Assembly (NCBI GenBank): GCA_008360975.2
Contig: VLJF02000035.1
Coordinates: forward strand, 1-64,000
Reading direction: 5' to 3'
DNA length: 64,000 bases
Source: Lichenostomus cassidix
Taxonomy: Eukaryota > Chordata > Aves > Passeriformes > Meliphagidae
This document shows, in pieces, positions 34,086 through 42,000 of the stretch (its first letter is position 1; each line of letters begins with the position of its first letter). Made by a program: the position numbers and the translations under genes. The notes beneath the pieces were generated by a model. It made no database searches. It saw only the letters and a list, made by a program, of their open reading frames with translations, and had not been told where the DNA came from.

Positions 34086-34202
34086 CACGTGGCTCCCCCA
34101 CCCGCCCACCCCTCCGGCCACGTGCCCCGCGCAGGCCACGCCCCCTCACGTGTCCCAGCACCCGCCCGGGGGCCGCACGTGGCGCGCGGGGGGTCACGTG
34201 AC
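34086..34202 (+). promoter_or_regulatory. Cluster of five CACGTG E-boxes
   Basis: Perfect CACGTG palindromes at 34086-34091, 34119-34124, 34147-34152, 34176-34181 and 34195-34200. The last extends to GTCACGTGAC. They sit in non-repetitive CpG-rich sequence that looks like the promoter of the downstream CIPC-like gene. CACGTG binds CLOCK:BMAL1, USF and the TFEB/TFE3 family; which one applies cannot be told from sequence. Confidence 0.6.
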
Positions 34203-34334
34203 CGGCGGCGGGAGAGACGATTGGTTGGTGGCGCCGTCGATCAAGCGCGGGGGGTGGGGTCATGGGCGGGGCTTCGTGAGGGGAGCGGATTCGTGAGGGG
34301 CGGGGCTTCTCCCTCAGAGCGGGGAGCGGGAGCG

Positions 34335-34935
34335 GTCGGGAGCGGATCGGGATTGATCGGGATTGATCGGGATTGATCGGGATCGGGATCGGGATCGGAT
34401 CGGGATCGGGATCACCGGGACCGGAGCCCCCGATCGGTACCGGAGCGCCGTGACCGCGATCGGAACCCCCTGAGCGAGACCGAAACCCCGGGAGCGGAGC
34501 CTTCTGACCGGAGCCCCCGATCAGAACCGGGACCTGAGCCCCTCAGCAGAACCGGGATCGGAGCCCCCTGACCGGAGCCCCTCATCAGAACCGGGACCGG
34601 AGCCCTCTGACCGTGATCGGAGCCCCCTGACCGGAGCCCTCTGTCCACGAGCGGAGCCCTCTGACCGGAGCTCCCCGATCAGAACCGGGATCGGAACCCC
34701 CTGCCCGGGATCGGAACCTCCTGACCGGGACCGGAGCCCCTCATCAGAACCGGGACCGGAGCCCCCTGCCCGTTACCGGGAGCCCCTGCCCGGGATCGGA
34801 ACCGGGACGGGAGCCCCCTGCCCGTTACCGGGAACCCCTGCCCGGGATCGGAACCGGGACCGGAGCCCCCTGCCCGTTACTGGGAGCCCCTGCCAGGGAC
34901 CGGAGCCCCCTGGGCGGCAGCGGCACCGGAGCCGG
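34335..34935. repeat. GATCGGGATT array and CCGGAGCCCCCTGACCG array
   Basis: First 10-mers (gatcgggatt, gatcgg), then about 16-20 bp units such as accggagccccctgaccg and gcccgttaccgggagcccct. Probably promoter-proximal or 5' UTR sequence of the CIPC-like gene. No reading frame resembles a known family. Confidence 0.8.
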
Positions 34936-34959
34936 TCAGGTGCGGGGTTGGGGGGACAG

Positions 34960-35215
34960 GAGGGGACTTGGGGGGATTTGGGGACAAGTGACAGTGAGGG
35001 GGAAAGGGAGGACACGGGGATTTGGGGACAAGTGACAGTGCGGGAAATAGGGAGGACACGGGATTTGGGGACAAGTGACACTGAGGGGGAAATAGGGGGG
35101 ACACGGGGATTTGGGGACAAGTGACAGTGCGGGAAATAGGGAGGACGCGGGGATTTGGGGACAAGTGACAGTGCAGGGGAAATAGGGGGGACACGGGGAT
35201 TTGGGGACAAGCGAC
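34960..35215. repeat. GGGATTTGGGGACAAGTGACA repeat, about five copies
   Basis: About 44-bp unit with ggatttggggacaagtgaca and gggaaatagggaggacacg, upstream of the CIPC-like first coding exon. Confidence 0.85.
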
Positions 35216-35299
35216 ACTGGGGATGCAGGGACACGGCGGGGGCCACAAGACCCCCCTCATCCCCAGCCTGCTGTCCCCTGCTGTCCCCAACACCCCCAG

Positions 35300-37386
35300 G
35301 GTCCTCCTGTCCCCCCGATGCCGGACGAGTCGGGGGTGGCCCCGGAGTCCCCCCTGTCCCCAAAAGTGACCCGACGTCCGCCGGGCAGCGACTCGGAGCA
35401 GGATTCTGGCTTTTCGGGTAGGTGGGGGGCGGAGCCCGGCCCGGGGGTCCCTGTCCCTGTCCCGGGGGTCCCTGTCCCTGTCCCGCGGGTCCCTGTCCCC
35501 TGTCCCTGTCCCGGGGGTCCCTGACCCCTGTCCCGGGTGTCCCTGTCCCCTGTCCCGGGGGTCCCTGTCCCTGTCCCGCGGGTACCTGTCCCTGTCCCGG
35601 GGTCCCTGGCATTGTCCCCGTGTCCCAGACCTTGTCCCGGGGGTCCCTGTCCCGTGGGTCCCTGTCCCCTGTCCTGGGGGTCCCTGTCCCAGTGTCCCTG
35701 TCCCCTGTCCCAGTGTCCCTGTCCCCTGTCCCGGGGGTCCCTGGCTCTGTCCCGGGGGTCCCTGTCCCTGTCCCGGTCTCACCCCGCCCCGGCAGATTGC
35801 AGCTCGGAGCCCCTGGGCAGGTGCGAGGGGACAGACCCGGAGGAGCCACCCGGCCCTGGCGACAGCCGCGGGACACACCTGGGGCTCACCTGGCTCGGCC
35901 ACGGCCTGCCGGGGCCGCAGGTAAGCGGGATCGGTACCGGGATGATCCGAATTCCCGTGGATCCGGTACCGGGATTCTCCAAATCCCCATGGTTCCGGTA
36001 CCGGGGGGGTCCGGATCCTCATGGATCTGACACCGGAATGACCCAAATCCCCATGGTTCCGGTACCGGGATGTTCTGGATCCTCATGGTTCCGGTACCGG
36101 GATTCTCCAAATCCTCATGGTTCCGGTACCGGGATGTTCCAAATCCCCGCGGATCTGTCCCCAGTCCCTCTGTCCCCGGTCTCTCCGTCCCCGGACCATC
36201 CCGTCCCCGGACCATCCCGTCCCGTGTCCCTTCTGTCCCCGGTCCCTTCTGTCCCCGGTCTCTCCCGTCCCCAGTCCCTCTGTCCCCTGTCCCTCCTGTC
36301 CCTCCTGTCCCTTCTGTCCCCAGTCCCTCCCGTCCCCGCTTCCTCCCGTCCCCGGTCACTTCTGTCCCCAATCCCTCCTGTCCCTCCTGTCCCTTCTGTC
36401 CCCAGTCCCTCCCGTCCCCGCTCCCTCCAGTCCCCGGTCCCTCCTGTCCCCTGTCCATCCCGTCCCGTGTCCCTTCTCTCCCCGGTACCTCCTGTCCCGG
36501 TACCTCCCGTCCCCTGTCCCTCCTGTCCCCAGTCTCTCTGTCCCCGCTCCCTCCTGTCCCTGGTCCCGTCTGTCCCCGGTCCATCCCGTCCCCAGTCCCT
36601 CCTGTCCCCTGTCCCTCCCGTCCCCGGTCCCTCCATCCCCTGTCCCTCCTGTCCCCGGACCATCCCGTCCCCTGTCCCTCCTGTCCCCAATCCCTCCATC
36701 CCCGGTCCCTCCTGTCCCCTGTCCCTCCATCCCCGGTCCCTCCTGTCCCCAATCCCTCCTGTCCCCTGTCCCTCCTGTCCCCTCCCGCAGTCCCGCTGAC
36801 CTCCCTCCGTCCCTCCCGCAGCCCGCGGCGACCTCTCGCCATCCTCACCCGCCGCCCCCCGCCGCCGCTGTCCCCCGTCCGGAGGAGCCGCGACATCAGT
36901 GCCACCACCCCCGCGGTGTCCCCGCCGAGCTGTCCCCTCGCGGGCTGTCCCCGCCACAGTGCCACCACCCCCGCGGTGTCCCCGCCGAGCTGTCCCCTGC
37001 TGGGCTGTCCCCGCCACAGTGCCACCACCCCCGCGGTGTCCCCGCCGAGCTGTCCCCTCGCGGGCTGTCCCCGCGACATCAGTGCCACCACCCCCGCGGT
37101 GTCCCCGCCGAGCTGTCCCCTCGCGGGCTGTCCCCGCGGCCGGGCGGGGCGCTGCTGGCGGCGCTGGCGCTGCGCACCGGAGCTCTGCTCCGCCACAACC
37201 GGCGCGCGCAGCGCGACATCGCCACCCTGCGCCGCCACACGCGCCTGCTGGCCCGCGCCACCCGCCACCCCCGCCTGTGGCCAAGCCTGTGTCCCCTCCT
37301 GTGTCCCCTCCTGGCCCCCGGTGGCCCCGCGGGACCCTCCGGAGGTGGCCGGGAGCCCCCCGCGTGTGGGGAGGGGGCGGAATAAA
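35300..37386 (+). CDS. CIPC-like (CLOCK-interacting pacemaker family)
   Basis: Three coding pieces join in phase: 35318-35417 (ATG start, upstream acceptor near 35299), 35796-35920 and 36822-37385, giving 262 residues. Two blocks match CIPC, a vertebrate protein that binds CLOCK and represses CLOCK:BMAL1. Near residues 25-38, SEQDSGFSDCSSEPLG compares with the CIPC signature DKDSGFSDGSSECL. At residues 189-239, the coiled-coil-like stretch LALRTGALLRHNRRAQRDIA ... LRRHTRLLARAT compares with CIPC's C-terminal [20 protein letters not shown] region. The middle of CIPC is absent; a four-copy 20-residue coding repeat stands there. The stop codon overlaps AATAAA. Family membership is good; whether it is an ohnologue or divergent paralogue is inference. 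BLOC1S3 was considered and fits worse. Confidence 0.72.
35318..35417 (+). CDS. CIPC-like coding exon 1
   Basis: ATG at 35318, 100 nt, donor TTCGG|GTAGGT. Encodes MPDESGVAPESPLSPKVTRR then PPGSDSEQDSGFS; the split codon G|AT completes aspartate in the next exon, restoring DSGFSD. Confidence 0.72.
35418..35790. repeat. GTCCCTGTCCCGGGG array (CIPC-like intron 1)
   Basis: Units such as gtccctgtccctgtcccggg fill the intron from just after the donor to just before the acceptor. Confidence 0.88.
35796..35920 (+). CDS. CIPC-like coding exon 2
   Basis: 125 nt from cggcag|ATTGCAGC to CCGCAG|GTAAGC (strong donor). Encodes DCSSEPLGRCEGTDPEEP and ends LTWLGHGLPGPQ, where CIPC has an LGWSRED-type block. 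Confidence 0.72.
35921..36821. repeat. GGTTCCGGTACCGGGAT then CCTGTCCCCAGTCCCT arrays (CIPC-like intron 2)
   Basis: The first 240 nt have about 35-bp units with ccatggttccggtaccggga, beginning inside the donor region. The remainder is cctcctgtcccctgtccc-type polypyrimidine up to the acceptor. Confidence 0.88.
36822..37385 (+). CDS. CIPC-like coding exon 3 (last)
   Basis: The acceptor is cctcccgcag and the exon has 188 codons including TAA at 37383-37385. It holds proline-rich sequence, then four QCHHPRGVPAELSPRGLSPP repeats, then the arginine/leucine helix ALLAALALRTGALLRHNRRA, then a proline/glycine tail. The alternative acceptor at 36791 is out of phase. Confidence 0.68.
   Translation, partial: PAATSRHPHPPPPAAAVPRPEEPRHQCHHPRGVPAELSPRGLSPPQCHHPRGVPAELSPAGLSPPQCHHPRGVPAELSPRGLSPRHQCHHPRGVPAELSPRGLSPRPGGALLAALALRTGALLRHNRRAQRDIATLRRHTRLLARATRHPRLWPSLCPLLCPLLAPGGPAGPSGGGREPPACGEGAE
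36897..37139 (+). repeat. Coding minisatellite, four 60-nt units, in the CIPC-like gene
   Basis: Four in-frame units begin CAGTGCCACCACCCCCGCGG at 36897, 36957, 37017 and 37080. They are nearly identical at the nucleotide level, so the expansion is recent. Confidence 0.9.
37381..37386 (+). promoter_or_regulatory. AATAAA overlapping the CIPC-like stop codon
   Basis: Canonical AATAAA; its TAA is also the stop codon. If used, the 3' UTR is only about 20 nt long. Confidence 0.6.
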
Positions 37387-37394
37387 GAGGTGGC

Positions 37395-38020
37395 AGCCAT
37401 GTGGCTTCTGGGTGAGTTTTGGTGGCTTTTGGGGTGGCCGGTGGGGTCTTGTCACCTCCCTCTGGTGGCTTTTGGGGTGGCCGGTGGGGTCTTGTCGCCT
37501 CCCTCTGGTGGCTTCTGGGGTCCCCCGTGTGTCCTGGCTTGGTGGCACCCGCGACGCTGTGGCCGACTTGTCCCTCTGGTGGTCTTCGGCGTCCCCGCCG
37601 TGTCGCTGTCCTTGCGCCTCTGGTGGCCCTTGGGGTCCCCGAGGTGTCCCCAAGTTCCTCTGCCACCATGTCTATGTGTCTCTGGTGTCCCCTGGGGTCC
37701 CCAATGTGTCCCCAAGTTCCCCCCACTGCGCCTCTGGTGGCTCTTGGGGTCCCCAGTGTGTCCCCAAGTTCTCCCCCACCGTGTCTTTGTGTCTCTGGTG
37801 GCCCCTGGGGTCCCCAATGTGTCCCCAAGTTCTTCCCCACCGTGTCTCTGGTGGCCCCTGCGGTCCCCAGTGTGTCCCCGATGTGTCCCCAAGTTCCTCC
37901 CACCATGTCTCCGGTGTCCCCTGGGGTGTCCCCTGTCGCTGTGGTGGCCTTTGGGACCCCCTGGGTGTCCCCAATGTCCCCCTCTGTCCCCTCCTCACCC
38001 CCCGTGTCCCCAGGGTCCCT
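37395..38020. repeat. GTCCCCAATGTGTCCCCAAGT array between CIPC-like and ERCC1
   Basis: Units of about 60 bp containing ctctggtggcccctggggtc and cccaatgtgtccccaagttc. Intergenic; no exon seen. Confidence 0.85.
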
Positions 38021-38080
38021 CGCGCTGCCACATCCGGGACCCTCGGGGACTCCCCGGGCTGTCACTGTCACCCGGGTGGG

Positions 38081-38215
38081 CGTGGCCACGTGGGCGTGGT
38101 CTTTGGGAAAAGCCGCGCCAGCTCCGTTTGATTGACAGCTCAATCCCCCAATCAGAAGGGAGGAGGGAGGGCGCGGTCAGAGGCCACGCCTCTTCCGTGT
38201 CACCGGGGCGCGCGC
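38081..38215 (+). promoter_or_regulatory. Probable ERCC1 promoter
   Basis: A non-repetitive CpG-rich island between arrays. It has a CACGTG at 38087-38092 flanked by GGGCGTGG boxes, an inverted ATTG near 38131, a CCAAT at 38148-38152 and a cgcgcgcg stretch near 38208. No TATA box. Position 0.7 kb upstream of the ERCC1 ATG fits. Confidence 0.5.
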
Positions 38216-38880
38216 GGGACACAAAACCGGCACCGGGACCCCAAAACCGGGACCCCAAACCCGACACCGGGAGCCCAAAGCCGACACCGGGACACCGAAA
38301 CCGGCACCGGGACCCAAAAACCGAGACCGAAAAACCGGGATCCCAAAACCGAGACCGGGACCCCAAAACCGAAACCGGGACCCAAACCGGGACCCCAAAA
38401 CCGGAACCGGGACCCCAAAACCGACACCGGGACACCGAAACCGACACCGGTACTCCAAAACCGACACCGGGATCCAAACCGGGACCCCAAAACCGACACC
38501 GGGACACCGAAACCGACACCGGGACCCCAAAACCGAAACCGGGACCCAAACCGGGACTCCAACCGGCACCGGGACCCCAAACCCGACACCGGGACCCAAA
38601 ACCGAGACCGGGACCCCAAAACCAAGACCAGGACACCGAAACCGAGACCGGGACCCCAAAACCGACACCGGGACACCAAAACCGAGACCGGGACCCCAAA
38701 ACCGAGACCGGGACCCCAAAACCGACACCAGGACACCGAGACCGACACCCCGAAGCCAAAACCGGGACCCCAAAACCGACACCGGGACCCCAGACCCGAC
38801 ACCGGGACCCCAAACCGGAACCGGGACCCAAACCGGGACCTCCAAACCGACACCGGGACCCCAAAGCCGCCCCCAGCCCC
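38215..38880. repeat. ACCGGGACCCCAAAACCGACA array upstream of the ERCC1 ATG
   Basis: About 18-24 bp units (accgggaccccaaaaccgac) run to within 10 nt of the ERCC1 start codon, so they are likely 5' UTR or promoter-proximal. One long frame is open through them but codes only a PKPTPGPQNR-type repeat. Confidence 0.9.
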
Positions 38881-38884
38881 CGCC

Positions 38885-39004
38885 ATGGACCCAGACCCGG
38901 ATCCTCCCCCCGGAGCCTCACCGGAACCGGAACCGGTACCGGAGGGGAAGCGGCGCCGTTTCACCGTGCGACACGAGGGTCCCGACGAGCCCCCGGTACC
39001 GGCG
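38885..39004 (+). CDS. ERCC1: ERCC1 coding exon 1
   Basis: ATG at 38885; encodes [20 protein letters not shown] then [17 protein letters not shown]. The start MDP and the basic-then-FxV block match human. The donor is uncertain: GCG|GTGGCG after 39004 or CCG|GTACCG after 38995, both phase 0. Confidence 0.85.
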
Positions 39005-42000
39005 GTGGCGGGAGGGTGACACCGGGAGGGGACCGGGGAGGGACAAAAGGGTGACATCCGTGTCGCCGCGGGTGACCGGAGCTGTCCGCTGTCGCCGCCA
39101 GGTGGCCGTGTCGCTGTTCCGAGCCTCCGCCGCTCCCCCGGTTCCGGTACCGGTACCGGTACCGAGCGGTTCCGTTTCCTACGCCGAGTTCGTGGTGAGC
39201 AGCGGGAGGAACCCGCCGGGAGCTGTCGCGATATGCGGCGATCGCGATCGGGATCGGGACCGGGAGCAGAACCGGGATCGGGATGAGAACCGGGATGAGA
39301 ACCGGGACCGGGATGAGAACCGGGACCGGTATCGCGATATCGCCCCCACCGGGACATCCCCGGCACTCCCCCCGCCGCCCCTCCCGGCCGGCGCCGATCG
39401 CGACAGGGAGGAGGATCGCGACAGGGAGCGGAGCCGGGAGGTGCCGCCGCTGCCGGTGGTCAAACCGGGAGCCAAGAGCAGCAGCATCATCGTCAGCCCG
39501 CGGCAGGTGGGTGGGGCTGTGTCGCGACATGGGGGGTGGGTGTGGCCCTCTATATCGTGGGGTTCGGGGTCATGTCGCGACATGGGGGGTTTCCTGGCCC
39601 CCGAAATGGGGGGGGTTCAGTCTCATATCGCGACATGGAGGGTTTCTAGCCCCCGAAATCGCGGGGTTCACTCTCATATCATGATATGGGGGGGTCTGAC
39701 CTCCTATATCGCGGGGTTCACTCTCATATTGCGACATGGGGAGGTTTTCTGACCCCCAATATTGCAGGGTTCACTCTCATATCGCGACATGGGAGGTTTC
39801 CTGCCCCCCTATATCGCGACGTTCACACTCATATCGTGACATAGGGGGGTTTTCTAGACTCCAACATCGCGGGGTTCACTCTCATATCGCGACATGGAGG
39901 TTTTTTCTGACCCCTATATCGCGACGTTCACTCTCGTGTCGTGACATGGAGGGTTTTCTAGCCCCCTATATCGCGACGCTCACTCTCATATCGTGACATG
40001 GAGGTTTTTTCTGACCCCCTATATCGCGACGCTCACTCTCATATCACGACATGGGGGGGTTTCCTAGACCCCAGTATCGTGGGGTTTGGTGTCATATCGT
40101 GACATGAAGGGTTTTCTGCCCCCCTATATCGCGACACTCACCCTCATATCGCGACATGGGGGGGTTTCCTGACCCCCTAAATCGTGGGGTTCACTCTCAT
40201 GTCGCGACATGGGGGGGTTTCCTGCCCCCGAAATCACGACGCTCACTCTCATATCACGACATGGAGGTTTTTCCTGACCCCTATATCGCGACGCTCACTC
40301 TCATATCACAACATGGGGGGTTTCCTAGACCCCAGTATCGTGGGGTTCGGTGTCATATCGCGACATGGAGGGTTTCCTGCCCCCATATATCGCGACACTC
40401 ACCCTCATATCGCGACATGGGGGGGTTTCCTGACCCCCTATATCACGGGGTTCACTCTCATATTGCGACATAGGGGGTTTTCTGACCCCCTATATTGCGA
40501 CGCTCACTCTCCTGTCGTGACATGGAGGGTTCTCTGACCCCCTATATCATGGGGTTCACTCTCATATCGCGACATGGGGGGGTTTCCTGACCCCCTAAAT
40601 CGTGGGGTTCACTCTCATATAGTGACATGGGGGGTTTTCTGACCCCTCTATCGCGACATTCGCTCTCATATCGCGACATGGAGGTTTTTTCTGCCCCCCT
40701 ATATCGCGACGCTCGCTCTCCTGTCGCGACATGGGGGGTTTCCTAGACCCCAGTATCATGGGGTTCGGTGTCATATCGCGACATGGGGGGTTTTTTTCTG
40801 CCCCCTATATCACGACATTCACTCTCATGTCGCGACATGGGGAGGTTTCCTAGACCCCAATATCGTGGGGTTTGGTGTCATATCGCGACATGGGGGGGGT
40901 TTCCTGGACCCCTATATCATGACACTCACTCTCCTGTCGCGACATGGGGTTTCCTGTCCCCCTATATTGTGACGCTCGCTCTCCTGTCGCGACATGGCCC
41001 CTCGGGTGACACTCCTGTCCCCAGCGCGGCAATCCGGTGCTGAAGTTCATCCGCAACGTCCCCTGGGAGTTTGGGGACATCGTCCCCGACTACGTCCTGG
41101 GCCAGAGCAGCTGCGCCCTCTTCCTCAGGTGAGTGTCCCCAGGTGTGTCACCAGGTGTCCCCAAGGTGTCCCCAGGTGTCCCCAGGTGTCACTGTCACCC
41201 CCAGGTGTCCCCAAGGTCCCCCCCAAGTGCCCCCAGGTGTCCCCTCAGTGTCACTGTCAGTGTCCCCAGGTGCCCGCAGGTGTCCCCAGGTGTCCCCAAG
41301 GTGTCCCCAGGTGGTGTCCCCAAGTGTCACTGTCACCCCCAGGTGTCCCTAGGTGTCCCCAGGGTCCCCTCAGTGTCACTGTCACCCCCAGGTGTCCCCA
41401 AGGTGTCCCCTCAGTGTCCCCAGGTGTCCCCAGGGGTCCCCAGGTGTGTCCCCAGGTGTCCCCAGGTGTGTCACCAGGTGTCCCCAAGGTCCCCTCAGTG
41501 TCACTGTCACCCCCAGCTGTCCCCAGGTGTCCCCAAGGTGTCCCCAGGTGTGTCCCCAAGGTGTCACTGTCGGTGTCCCCAGGTGTCCCCAGGTGTGTCA
41601 CCAGGTGTCACTGTCACCCCCAGGTGTCCCCAGGTGTCCCCAGGTGTATCCCCAGGTGTCCCCAGGTGTCACTGTCACCCCCAGGTGTCCCCAAGGTGTC
41701 CCCAGGTGTGCCCCCAGGTGTCCCCAGGTGTCACTGTCACCCCCAGATGTCCCCAGGTGTCCTCTCAGTGTCACTGTCAGTGTCACTGTCAGTGTCACTG
41801 TCAGTGTCCCCAGCTGTCCCCAGTGTCCCCTCAGTGTCCCTCGCTGTCCCCAGCCTCAGGTATCACCACTGTCAGTGTCCCCAGGTGTCCCCAGCTGTCC
41901 CCTCAGTGTCCCTGTCAGTGTCCCCAGGTGTCCCCAGTGTCCCCTCAGTGTCCCTCGCTGTCCCCAGCCTCAGGTATCACCACTGTCAGTGTCACTGTCA

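Noticed and set aside
35318..37385. BLOC1S3 as identity of the gene between CLPTM1 and ERCC1
   Set aside because: BLOC1S3 lies in this region in mammals and has an alanine/arginine-rich helix, but it lacks the DSGFSD..SSE block, which is a specific match to CIPC.
36070..39054. A 994-codon plus-strand frame covering the CIPC-like gene and ERCC1 upstream region
   Set aside because: Composed of translated C-rich repeats; real exons of both genes lie in other frames with good splice sites.
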